Below, one piece after another: positions 54,731 to 64,000 of a stretch of DNA of 64,000 nt. The stretch is from contig OX328124.1 in the NCBI GenBank assembly GCA_946811695.1, positions 56,736,603 to 56,800,602 of the forward strand, written 5' to 3'. The position numbers were made by a program, and so were the translations under genes. Within the stretch, counting starts at the first letter, position 1; each line of letters starts with the position of its first letter. This DNA is from Gonocerus acuteangulatus. Its lineage: Eukaryota > Arthropoda > Insecta > Hemiptera > Coreidae. The notes under the pieces were generated by a model. It did no database searches and was not told the DNA's origin. It worked only from the letters and a program-made list of their open reading frames with translations.

Positions 54731-55416
54731 CAGTACCTCTCCGACTTTATGTACCTCCGCCTCTAATATGCTACAGATGCGGATGTCTTGGGCACCATAA
54801 GGCTACATGTAAAAAGGACCCCGTTTGCAGAAAATGTGCTCAACCGCTGCACGAAAACGAATGCACAACAACAAAGTGCGTCCTATGCGATGGTGACCAT
54901 CGAACTTCTGTTAAATACTGTCCAATTTAAGCACAGGAATTCGAAATCAAGAAGATCATGGCGCTTCAGAAACTCAATTACAAGGAAGCGAAAAAAATCG
55001 TAATCGGGAAAGAATCTTACGCCCAAGTAGCCGCCGAAAATCCCGCCAAATCAGACGAAATCAAAATCTTAACCCATATGATGATGCTGATGACTCAAAG
55101 AATTGAATTACTAGAAAACCTCATCACTAATCACATAGCAAATAAAGAAAATACCTCGCCCCCAGAACTTCAAACGAAATCAGACGACGAGAAGAAGAAA
55201 ACACAAGAACCTCAGCCAATAGAACGAGAGTTTGACAAGACGAAGACAGAAAAGAAAAAGCCATCCTCAACAAATCTTCGGAAAGACACACATAGAGAAG
55301 CAGAAAATGAAGAAGAAGAAGAAGAGGAAGAAAATCGAAGTGGAAATACCATCAGAACCCCCAGGAAAGGACACAAGGGAAAAAAAATAGAGTATGATAG
55401 GCCTAAAAGACGGTAA
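54715..55416 (+). pseudogene. LINE ORF1, zinc-knuckle and C-terminal part
   Basis: Frame 1 carries three CCHC-type knuckles: CYRCGCLGHHKATC, then CRKCAQPLHENEC, then CVLCDGDHRTSVKYC. Directly after CPI there is a TAA (54928-54930) where related proteins carry an aromatic codon. The frame then continues in phase to 55416 (methionine at 54958) through SYAQVAAE, a highly charged Glu/Lys-rich tail and KGKKIEYDRPKRR. The spacing and order fit the gag-like protein of I-type elements. One frameshift and one stop therefore disable ORF1. Confidence 0.8.
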
Positions 55417-55742
55417 ACTTAATGTACTTATGTATTTTGATTTATTTATTCATTTTATTTTTTATTTATTTTATTTTTGTTTTTTCTCTTTTCTCACTCT
55501 TCGTCTTAAAACCCCCTTCCTATTTAGTATGATCTATCAAAGCACAATCAATAGCTCTCCCTTTATCTCCTTTTTAAGAGTAAATCTATCTGCCCTAATC
55601 AGGCCATACGGAAATAACCATATTTCTGCACTCTTCTCTATTAATTACCCAAACCAAAGCGATTCAGTCTCATTTTTGGCCATAAATCACAATCTTTCGC
55701 TGCAGAATATTAGAGTTTTCCAATTCAAACATATATACTCTC

Positions 55743-58700
55743 ATGTCTGTACTGCAATGGAACATAAACGGATTTTTCAGGCATTTAGGTGATCTGAGGT
55801 CTCTTTTACACTGTAACCAAATAGAAATCCTGGCTTTACAGGAAACACACTTACAACCCGGTAAGACTGCCAGCTTACATGGCTACAAACTCTATAGAAG
55901 AGATTACTCCCTGGGTGGTAGGGCATGTGGTGGAGTAGCAATATTCGTAGCTGATAGCATTCACAGTGAAGCTATTTCATTGAGAACTACTATTCAGGCG
56001 GTAGCTGTCTCAGTTCACCTCCCTTCTCGTCTCACGGTCTGTTCTGTTTATCTTCCACCTAACGAACCATTAGATACTCAGGAAATACGGAATCTACTCA
56101 GTCAGTTACCAAGTCCTTTGCTATTTTTAGGAGATATGAACGCCTTAAGCCTTATGTGGCATTCATCCAGAAATAATAGCAAAGGGACACAACTTCAACA
56201 CATATTTGAACAATTTGACTTGCTATCCCTTAACACTGACAGACCAACACACTTATGCACAAGAACAGGTACACTATCACACATAGACGTGTCATTATGC
56301 ACCCCGTCATTATACACTCGCTTCACATGGGATGTGGATCGAGATCCTCACGGTAGCGATCACTTCCCAATCCACATTAAACAATCAACACCTCCTCCCA
56401 GCTTTAATTCTGCTAAAAGGTATAACACGAAAAAAGCAGATTGGGACTCATACAAGGACATTATAACAGACAAACTTAAAAACACACAAGTAAACACCAT
56501 ACAAGAACTAAACAATTTAATTATTTCAGCTGCTGACCTCACCATTCCACAAACAACAGAAAACTATAAAAAACCACCCGTTCCTTGGTGGAATGATGAA
56601 TGTAGGCAGGCCGTGAAGGATAGAAGGAAAGCACTCAATTTATTCAATAGAAATCCATCCGATATAAACCTCCAAAATTATAAACATAAAAAAGCAAAAG
56701 CACAATGGACAATAAGGAATAGTAAAAGGAAATGCTGGGTGGACTTTTTATCAACTATTAACAGACACACTTCACAACATGACATATGGACTAAAATAAA
56801 TCAAATAAGACATAAAAAATACAAACCACCGATACCTGGACTCAAAGTTAACAACTCCATCATAACCGACCAGACAAACATCAGCAATATCCTAGGGAAT
56901 CATTTCGCCTCAATATATAGCAATCATAATTATACAGCAGAATTCCTGCAACACAAATTACAGAATGACAATACATTGATACCAATAAACCACAATTACG
57001 ATCACCCCTTAAATGACCCAATAACCGTAGACGAACTCAGACTTGCATTATCTACTGTACACTCAAGTTCTCCTGGACCTGACAGAATTACTTATGAAAT
57101 GATTAAACATTTACCCAGCATTTCATTCAAAACCCTTCTAGACATTTACAACGAAATCTTCCAGAGTGGTAACTATCCTCTTTTCTGGAATGAGAGTATA
57201 GTGGTACCTATCTTAAAACCAGGTAAAGACGGTGACTTACCCACTAGCTACCGTCCGATTTCATTGACAAACTCTGGTTGCAAACTACTTGAAAAGATAG
57301 TAAATAAAAGACTGTTATGGTTTTTAGAAGCAAATAAATTACTGTCACCCTACCAGTGTGGTTTTAGAAATCAACATTCCACAATGCACCATATCGCCAA
57401 AGTAGAAAGCGACATATTAAACGCTTTCTTAAACAAAGAATCTTTGCTAGCCGTCTCCCTAGATCTAGAGAAAGCCTACGACACCGTATGGAGAAGGCTT
57501 ATCATATCACAGCTGGTAGATTGGGGTGTCCAAAGCAAAATACTGCAGTACCTCAGTAACTATTTATCTCAAAGAAAATTCAGAGTGAGGGTAGGTACCA
57601 CTCTTTCGGATGTCTTTGTTCAAGAAAATGGAGTGCCCCAAGGAGGTGTTCTGAGCACAACCTTATTCAATATTGCTATGAATTCTGTCCATCAGTGTAT
57701 CACCCCAGGAGTAAAATTTTGCATGTATGCTGACGATCTACTTATATACAGCTCATCCAAACGAATTCACACCGCTGAACAACACATACAAAGTACACTT
57801 ACAGAATTAGAAAAGTGGAGTGGTAAAACGGGTTTCAGGTTTTCCAGAGACAAAACAAAATATATTGTTTTTACAAGGAAAAGAAATCTTCCAGCCCCCC
57901 ACCTTACAGTACATCAAACACACATTCAACATACAGAAACACTCAAATTCCTCGGACTAACACTGGACAAAAAATTAACGTGGTTGCCCCATTTGAAAGA
58001 GCTCCTTAAAAAATCCAAAAAATCTTTGAATTTTTTGAGAGTTCTCAGTAGCACAAAATGGGGAGCTGACAAATTTACGATGCTTACTCTGTACCGGTCT
58101 TTTACCAGATCGCTTCTCGATTACGGATGTATAGCTTATTCTTCTGTCAGCCCAACCACCTTGAAACTACTTGACACAATACAGAACACAGCACTAAGAA
58201 TTGTCAGCGGTGCATTTAGATCTAGCCCAGCAGAAAGCTTATGTGCCGAAACTGGTGAACCTCCACTGCAGTACAGACGTCGAATGATATGTAATAAATT
58301 CGTATTGAAATGTAAAGCTATTGGAACGCCATGCGTCACTGAGTTTTTATATAACCAATACTCCGAAAAATACACCGAAAGAAACGTTAAGCAAAAGCCA
58401 CTCTCATTACGAACTGAAGACAATCACAGCGACCTAACTCTCTTCCAAACACCTGTTCACACAAATAACATTACTGAGATACCTCCATGGCGACTGAAAA
58501 ACCTTAAACTAGACTTAACACTGACAAAATACAAAAAATCAGACCCAACTTCTTCGACACACTACAAAAACGTATTCAACTCCCTGTTCAGGCAAAATAA
58601 CAACACTCAGTACATATTTACGGACGGATCAAAAACTAACTACGGGACTGGCGCTGCCGCCATCACAAGAAACGAATCCTATCACATAAGATTACCCGAT

Positions 58701-59399
58701 CACACTACTGTTTACACAGCAGAACTACACGCAATCCTTTTAGCACTCAAAAACATTGAAGATACAGACACGAACGACATAACAATATGCACTGACTCAT
58801 TAAGCTCCTTACACTCAATGACAAACATTTACAGCACACACCCTATTGTCATAGAGATTTTTACACAATTATTCCAACTACAAACAAAGAACAGACATAT
58901 CACTATGTTTTGGTTACCTGGACATGAAGGGATTTCACAGAGCACTACAGTAGACTTACTAGCGAAAACTGCAACTCAAAGACCTACACCTGACCTGAAC
59001 AAAATGACAGCAACTGACCTATGCAATCTAGCTGAAAATAAGACAGTAAACGACTGGCAGACAGAATGGACTAACTCTCAAAGCAAACTGCGGGAAATAA
59101 AAAATACAATAATACCCTGGTCAAGAGAAAACCTAACAAGACGAGACCAAGTTATTATTACAAGACTTCGCTTAGGACACAGTTTACTAACGCACTCCTA
59201 TCTAATGGAACGACAAGACAGACCTGTATGCGCATGTTGTAACGAGACATTAACAGTTAAACACATACTTACTGACTGCAGATTACGAGACTACCTAACA
59301 ATTCCTCATGACTTACACGACTTACTTGCCGAAAATAGTCCACATATTAACACCATACTAACTCACTTAAAGACAATTAACCTATATTCAAAAATCTAG
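55743..59399 (+). CDS. LINE ORF2: APE endonuclease, RT, RNase H
   Basis: An uninterrupted frame of 1218 residues. Endonuclease 1-215: QWNINGF (N7), LALQETHL (E34), FLGDMNA (D131) and GSDHFPI (SDH 205-207). RT about 455-730: LAVSLDLEKAYDTV (D574), GVPQGGVLSTTLFN (from 630) and MYADDLLIY (YADD 662-665). RNase H about 955-1085: FTDGSKTNYGTGAA (D961), YTAELHAI (E994), CTDSLSS (D1018) and FWLPGHEGI. Here the usual GNExAD is replaced by SQSTTVDLLAK. The C-terminal CACCNETLTVKHILTDC segment completes it. It nicks the target and copies the element RNA at the nick. The ATG at 55743 lies 326 bp after ORF1, so separate initiation is needed. Confidence 0.95.
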   Translation: MSVLQWNINGFFRHLGDLRSLLHCNQIEILALQETHLQPGKTASLHGYKLYRRDYSLGGRACGGVAIFVADSIHSEAISLRTTIQAVAVSVHLPSRLTVCSVYLPPNEPLDTQEIRNLLSQLPSPLLFLGDMNALSLMWHSSRNNSKGTQLQHIFEQFDLLSLNTDRPTHLCTRTGTLSHIDVSLCTPSLYTRFTWDVDRDPHGSDHFPIHIKQSTPPPSFNSAKRYNTKKADWDSYKDIITDKLKNTQVNTIQELNNLIISAADLTIPQTTENYKKPPVPWWNDECRQAVKDRRKALNLFNRNPSDINLQNYKHKKAKAQWTIRNSKRKCWVDFLSTINRHTSQHDIWTKINQIRHKKYKPPIPGLKVNNSIITDQTNISNILGNHFASIYSNHNYTAEFLQHKLQNDNTLIPINHNYDHPLNDPITVDELRLALSTVHSSSPGPDRITYEMIKHLPSISFKTLLDIYNEIFQSGNYPLFWNESIVVPILKPGKDGDLPTSYRPISLTNSGCKLLEKIVNKRLLWFLEANKLLSPYQCGFRNQHSTMHHIAKVESDILNAFLNKESLLAVSLDLEKAYDTVWRRLIISQLVDWGVQSKILQYLSNYLSQRKFRVRVGTTLSDVFVQENGVPQGGVLSTTLFNIAMNSVHQCITPGVKFCMYADDLLIYSSSKRIHTAEQHIQSTLTELEKWSGKTGFRFSRDKTKYIVFTRKRNLPAPHLTVHQTHIQHTETLKFLGLTLDKKLTWLPHLKELLKKSKKSLNFLRVLSSTKWGADKFTMLTLYRSFTRSLLDYGCIAYSSVSPTTLKLLDTIQNTALRIVSGAFRSSPAESLCAETGEPPLQYRRRMICNKFVLKCKAIGTPCVTEFLYNQYSEKYTERNVKQKPLSLRTEDNHSDLTLFQTPVHTNNITEIPPWRLKNLKLDLTLTKYKKSDPTSSTHYKNVFNSLFRQNNNTQYIFTDGSKTNYGTGAAAITRNESYHIRLPDHTTVYTAELHAILLALKNIEDTDTNDITICTDSLSSLHSMTNIYSTHPIVIEIFTQLFQLQTKNRHITMFWLPGHEGISQSTTVDLLAKTATQRPTPDLNKMTATDLCNLAENKTVNDWQTEWTNSQSKLREIKNTIIPWSRENLTRRDQVIITRLRLGHSLLTHSYLMERQDRPVCACCNETLTVKHILTDCRLRDYLTIPHDLHDLLAENSPHINTILTHLKTINLYSKI

Positions 59400-59555
59400 C
59401 CTTATCTCCAATTTACCTCCTAATGTTAATTTAAAATAATGAACGAAATAGCCTTTATAAAATCATTTACATTTTTAAGAAATTAATTAATTAACCTACA
59501 TTTAAATATAAAGCCCTATCTCCAATATAATCTTACCTCTTCTACCCTCCCCCCC

Positions 59556-59587
<32 letters not shown>

Positions 59588-59909
59588 CCCCCCCCCTCTT
59601 CACACTCTATTTAATATCTATCATATTACCGTATTGTTATTGTGAAATATATTATATAAAACATGTTATTGTTATTATTAATTAGCTCACTAATGTACTA
59701 GCTATCCTCATAAAATGTACTGACTTGTTATATATACAATGTGCAAAAAGTATTTTGTAATATCTTGATGTATGTTAAAGAGCAAGTCGCCAAAAGTTGC
59801 GAAACTCTTAATAAATAAATATCAAAATCAAATTTTAGACAATTGGCTCAGAGTATAAGAAGTGTTAAGATGTTTTCAGTTTTAACTAATACATATGACT
59901 GAAAATAAG

Positions 59910-60164
59910 ACATATCGCACTAGTATTTCTAAAGTGACACAACTCAAAATAAAACTCAACTGAAAATGTGTCTTTCTTGCTTAGCATTAAGACATGAAGG
60001 GTGACACAAGTGCCCTCTGGTGTACAAGCTCTGAAGCTTGGTACATACAATTTTCATGGTTGATAAAGAGATATTTACAATGTCTTTCATAGTCATAACT
60101 ATGACGGTGTGAATAAAACCAATTTTTGAGATGTGTCACTTTAGAAATACTAGTGTGATATGTA
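59910..60164. mobile_element. MITE with ~35-bp inverted ends
   Basis: ACATATCGCACTAGTATTTC then TAAAGTGACACA at the left, and their complement at 60132-60164 (ACATATCACACTAGTATTTC on the minus strand). It is about 255 bp long and non-coding. No clear target duplication, so the superfamily is not assigned. Confidence 0.75.
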
Positions 60165-60274
60165 ATTCGTTAAAAAAAGCTCTCTCACTCTCTTCTGTGC
60201 ACACCTAGAAAAACGTTACAACATTATTATTATATTTTATACATGTTTATTATTAAGTACGTGATTAGTTACGC

Positions 60275-60460
60275 CTAAAAAATCCTCTTCTCTCCTGCAT
60301 TGTCGCGTTGTCTACAGTCCGTCGGGAAATGTTTTACAGTTAATGTTCTGTTGCATAGTCTACAAGATGGTCTTTCTTTTCTTTCCAGTAAGTATGAGAG
60401 GGTAAGTCGGGTGTAGCCTATCCGAAGTCTGAATAAAATTACTTCGTCTTGTCGAGTGAA
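60275..60460 (-). pseudogene. I-type LINE ORF2 C-terminal remnant
   Basis: A minus-strand frame without a start reads RQDEVILFRLRIGYTRLTLS, then LERKERPSCRLCNRTLTVKH and DCRQRD, then a stop at 60275-60277. It matches the end of the 53.9-kb ORF2 (LRLGHSLLTHSYLMERQDRP, LTVKHILTDC) but is diverged. It is the third LINE 3' end of this type within 8 kb. Confidence 0.75.
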
Positions 60461-62640
60461 TGATTATGTTATTTTTAAAATAAATCCTTAAAAATATATT
60501 TTTTTTTTTTACTGAAGTGGGGCATGCATCTCGGAATCGTCATTCCAACTTTAGTCGCCAAACCGTCAAAAGATAATTTTTTTATAAGGATATTTAACCT
60601 GGGAGTGGCTATTCAGGACAGTGACTGAACTGCGATGTGTATGCGTAGAGGGTCAGTCCAACTTCAGTCACCGAACCGACATGAAAACACATTTTTTGTG
60701 ACTGATACTTTAGTGATCTTTACGGTTGGCGGCTCAGGCTCGCCATGTATTTGTATCGCTCTTTTATGGTTGACTCATGGGACTTTTCAAACGTTTCTTG
60801 GCTCTTCCTCGGATTCCCAGTAGTTTTTCAAACTCAGCGACATTTGAAATGTATATTATTGTTTTTACAAGTGGATCCACAATTTTAATTCACTAATCAA
60901 AGAACAAAATGTGTAAATAAAAATAGGAAGGATGGTATCCTGAGACCTAATTCGTCTGCCAACGATTCGGCTCTAATTTCAAGTCTTTTTCTGGGGGGGG
61001 GGCAGAAATAATCCAGTTGGAAGCCACTATATCTTTAATTAATTTCCTGTAGATTCTTCCTGGATCCTGGTTTATCCTTAGAACAGTGGATTTGATCTAC
61101 AATTATTCCTATCCTTCGTCCACAATACGAAGCACTTAAAATAAATAAATAAAATAAAAATATTCCTATCCTAACTCCTTTTCTCCTAATTATTTCCTTT
61201 CAGGTACACTGTTTTTGCGCAGGGTTTAACATAATTTTTAGCTGTCACTTTAGCCATAAATTTACGTTCTCTATTGCTCACCTTATGAGGGCTACCAAAA
61301 ATAATATATGCCAAACAGAAACATATTCGTCAAGACATAATATTATTCATTGATGCTAGGAAAGCAAAATCGTTATGTTACAAAAATGAAAAGCCATTTT
61401 CAAATATTGGACTCCCTATAACCGAATACATACATTGAGACTTAGAAAGAGTCGATGGCTCGTATTCTAGGAAAAACTGTTTTAACTACAGACCTGCAGG
61501 CCAAAACAAACACAGTCTGCTCGAATTGAATTCCCATAAACTAATTAGTAATTCTGCTTCTATTACTGAGAAATATTCAAAGGTAACAGGGGTTTATGGA
61601 AATTATGTTTTCGCTTTTATCACCAATTGGGTATTTAGAAAAGGTGTTATCATTCTGATAACTATCCACGCTTTGTAAATTAAAATAAAATTTATCCCTG
61701 CATCGGGCGCAATGGTTCTTTGGGGACGTGCGGGTGGTTATTAAGGTACCTCTGTCCTGTCCTTCAACACAAGATGCTCCTCCCCTCACTATCTTCCTGG
61801 GTCAGCCCCATCAACACGGCATCCCACTTTAATTGCCCGTCAGATCTGTTGGGAAGTCCATACAGCGTCGCCGTCCCAATAAGACAATTGTGACTGATCC
61901 CGTCGCAAACATTTAAGTTCGTGAATCTTCTTTATAATATTTTTTGCTCATTATTTTGGTCATTTAAACAGTATTTGCGAAGCCGTTCACTGATATACTC
62001 AAAATACGTCGTTTGGTGAATTTGGTTATTATAAAAATTCGAAGAAAGTAGGTCTTATGTTACGCAGTTTTTTTTTTCCAAAATGCCAGAAAACATTTGA
62101 TCTGACCATCACAGTAATGGGAGGTTGAGTTGGGGGAGGCCAAGATAATAACTACGCAGAAGTGGTAGGAAACATGGTTCAGGACAAGAAATAATAAGTT
62201 AAGAGGGAGAAAATAGATAATTTCTAAATGGCCCTCAAGCAGCAGAAGTAACAGACTAGAAGAAGTCGTCCTCTGCCTTGACTGACACACTCAGACGTAA
62301 TAACGACACAGGACTGACCAACTTGTCAATACTGTAACCCTACAATTGAACGCCCCCCACTGACTGTACACTGAGGCGAAATTATAACCTCCCATAATAC
62401 ATGAATGAACTACTCACAAATGACAGTTACGACATAGTACAACTATTGGAATGCTTTAACAATTTAAACCCTTTTTCTATTTATATATTTATTCTTTTTA
62501 TTGTAAGAAACTGAATCCAACCTCTACGCATGACCACGAAATTGACCATTATGCATAATTGTTTTTACGTATTGTATTAATTCTCTTCAAGGTGTTGAAT
62601 CGCCATACTTGCGAGCAAATAAAGGAAATAATATATTTAT
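60461..62640. other. No gene; repeated motif near 60530-60690
   Basis: TTCCAACTTTAGTCGCCAAACCG (60544 on) and a TCCAACTTCAGTCACCGAACC echo near 60657 are diverged direct copies. CAGTGACTGAACTG also occurs near 48570. This may be a subterminal repeat of a Harbinger-like element whose ends I cannot place. The rest is unassigned. Confidence 0.35.
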
Positions 62641-62654
62641 ACATGCATACATAC

Positions 62655-62708
<54 letters not shown>

Positions 62709-62758
62709 CATTAAAATTAATAATTTTATATATGCATAATGGTCAATTTCCTTGATGT

Positions 62759-62832
<74 letters not shown>
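62641..62832. repeat. (ACAT)n and two (TA)n tracts
   Basis: ACAT repeats (62641-62668) pass into (TA)n to 62704, and a second (TA)n tract is at 62761-62832. A TAAAATTAATAATTTTAT block follows each tract (62712 and 62870), and ATGCATAATGGTCAATTT-like text recurs nearby, so the zone is a small local duplication. Confidence 0.85.
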
Positions 62833-62834
<2 letters not shown>

Positions 62835-63366
62835 TCCTTAATATATATATATATATATATAATAGATTAAAATTAATAATTTTATTACATATATATATAA
62901 AATAATGTAAGGTGTACATCGCTATAAAGCGTTAACACAAAAAAATAATAATAATAATTTTATGACTATTGTCTTAATTTTTTTATCTTGAATCTTGATG
63001 ACGTTGTTGTATTCGATGTAAAAAGGCACGCGATTTTTATTTATTTATTTATTTTTAAATTGGAAATCATTGTAGCCTAAAGGAGGAAATATTGATGAAA
63101 AACATGACAAAGGAGAGTGGAAATCAACTTCACGTCAGTCCTGTATAGAAGTTGTTTTCTCCAGATACGAACATGCCGTACCGCGAAAATACACACTCTT
63201 TGAAAATCTGCACCCTACCACACAAGAGATGTCTTTTACGCGTCAATACATGTAACCCATAATCCAGGAATGCAAAAATTGCGTTAGTGTTTGAGCTGAT
63301 CATAGAACCCGACCAAATTTACAGAAAGCTAAAAGACGAATATAATGTAAAAAAATGCGTTTAGAT

Positions 63367-63532
63367 CCTCCTGCTCAGATTCTAGAGCATAAATATGCTT
63401 TAGGTCCATCCGAGAAACCTATGTAATGTACTGTATAACGTACAGTCTTCTTTTTAGTACATGGCTACTTTAACGCCAGCGGAAACTTTTTTGTGACACT
63501 TTTTTTTTTCAGTCAAGTCATCGCTAAAGCAT
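63367..63532. mobile_element. MITE, copy 2 of 2
   Basis: CATAAATATGCTTTAGGTCC at 63388, GTACAGTCTTCTTTTTAGTA in the middle, and a damaged right end (GCTAAAGCAT). Same family and orientation as 50042-50221. Confidence 0.7.
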
Positions 63533-64000
63533 CCATTCTCGAGTTCATACCACAAATTATTGCTCAAATTAATATTTTTATGCTCAGAATTACATCTTCC
63601 CTACTGTGTCAAACTATCGAATATGAATAATCTTGTTTTTCAGATACAAGACTTTGCTCTAGTATTGTGAACGATACGGCTTGTGGCAAATTGTTGCAAC
63701 TCTATCTCCTTCAGGATAGCCTTTAATGCCTTAAATGAAGTATCAATGAAGGCTATTTTCAACTTAATAATTTGTAAATGTATGGAATATATTCGTTCTC
63801 TAATTTGCTCCGATATTGATATTCGATAATTTGACCTGGTAGAGACGTTATATGATATGCTGGGAACGAGGAACTGCATACCTTGAATACCACTCTAGTA
63901 CACTAACTAGTGGAAAAATAACCTCTACGCTAGATTGATCGGAGATATTGAAAATGTTAATGTATGAGAAGATATGGCTTAATTTCTTGAAATAACCGAC
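63533..64000. other. No gene recognised
   Basis: A 79-codon minus-strand frame (63640-63879) has no recognisable domain. Confidence 0.4.

Larger units (their letters stand above)
53922..59840 (+). mobile_element. Full-length I-type LINE with 11-bp duplication
   Basis: AAATTTTAGAC occurs at 53922-53932 and 59830-59840. The 5.9-kb element between (53933-59829) has a 5' untranslated part starting CAGTTCAGGTC, ORF1 with zinc knuckles, ORF2 with endonuclease, RT and RNase H, and a 3' untranslated part ending AATAAATAAATATCAAAATC. Endonuclease plus RT plus RNase H plus a C-terminal Cys/His segment is the plan of the I superfamily (I or Nimb clade). ORF2 is intact. ORF1 has a frameshift and a nonsense codon, so this copy is not autonomous as it stands. 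The 3' part contains a T24 run near 59564-59587. Confidence 0.92.

Overview
This window looks like AT-rich nuclear DNA from an arthropod, most likely an insect. The evidence is the set of element classes present (Penelope-like elements with GIY-YIG domains, I-type LINEs with RNase H, a Ty3/gypsy element, PIF/Harbinger-, hAT- and Helentron-like DNA elements, tRNA-derived SINEs) and about twenty long (TA)n tracts. I found no host protein-coding gene, no functional tRNA or rRNA gene and no CRISPR array. The species cannot be named from the sequence. Nearly everything recognisable is mobile or repetitive, so the window is probably intergenic or a large intron.

Layout. 0-5 kb: 124-bp repeats, two SINE remnants, and a short tandem of Penelope-terminus units carrying hammerhead-ribozyme-like cores between (TA)n tracts. 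5-7 kb: a 143-bp repeat family interrupted by a 670-bp GC-rich insertion with a 16-bp target-site duplication. 8.1 kb: a tRNA-derived SINE. 9.6-13.0 kb: a hAT-like element with subterminal repeats, holding a long palindrome and five 124-bp repeats. 13.3-16.2 kb: a decayed LINE on the minus strand. 16.7-17.9 kb: a Penelope-like fragment. 18-24.6 kb: little recognisable apart from one SINE. 24.6-32.7 kb: a nested zone with a LINE remnant split by a Helentron-like element (itself hit by an 8-bp-TSD MITE), and a giant foldback whose left arm holds a second Helentron-like copy and whose loop holds a small Harbinger-like MITE. 32.7-35.6 kb: a 2.9-kb Harbinger-like element containing a solo LTR and 143-bp repeats. 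36-38 kb: two strong hairpins. 41.1-45.9 kb: a Ty3/gypsy element with apparently identical LTRs but interrupted genes. 46.0-48.0 kb: a 5'-truncated Penelope-like element. 52.3-52.9 kb: a 5'-truncated I-type LINE copy with a 14-bp duplication. 53.9-59.8 kb: a full-length I-type LINE with an intact 1218-residue ORF2. 60-64 kb: MITEs and a small LINE remnant.

How the parts relate. Nothing here forms a cellular pathway. The relations are parasitic and historical: elements land inside one another and many lie against (TA)n tracts. Autonomous-type machinery (RT, endonuclease, integrase) survives best in the 53.9-kb LINE and, in interrupted form, in the 41-kb gypsy element. The candidates for under-described biology are the Helentron-like family (5' TCYGACTCGC, 350-bp central repeats, (TA)n, terminal hairpin, CCGCGCT), the hammerhead-bearing Penelope repeats, the giant foldback, and the GC-rich 670-bp insertion. 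All coordinates come from reading by eye. Repeat boundaries may be off by a few bases.
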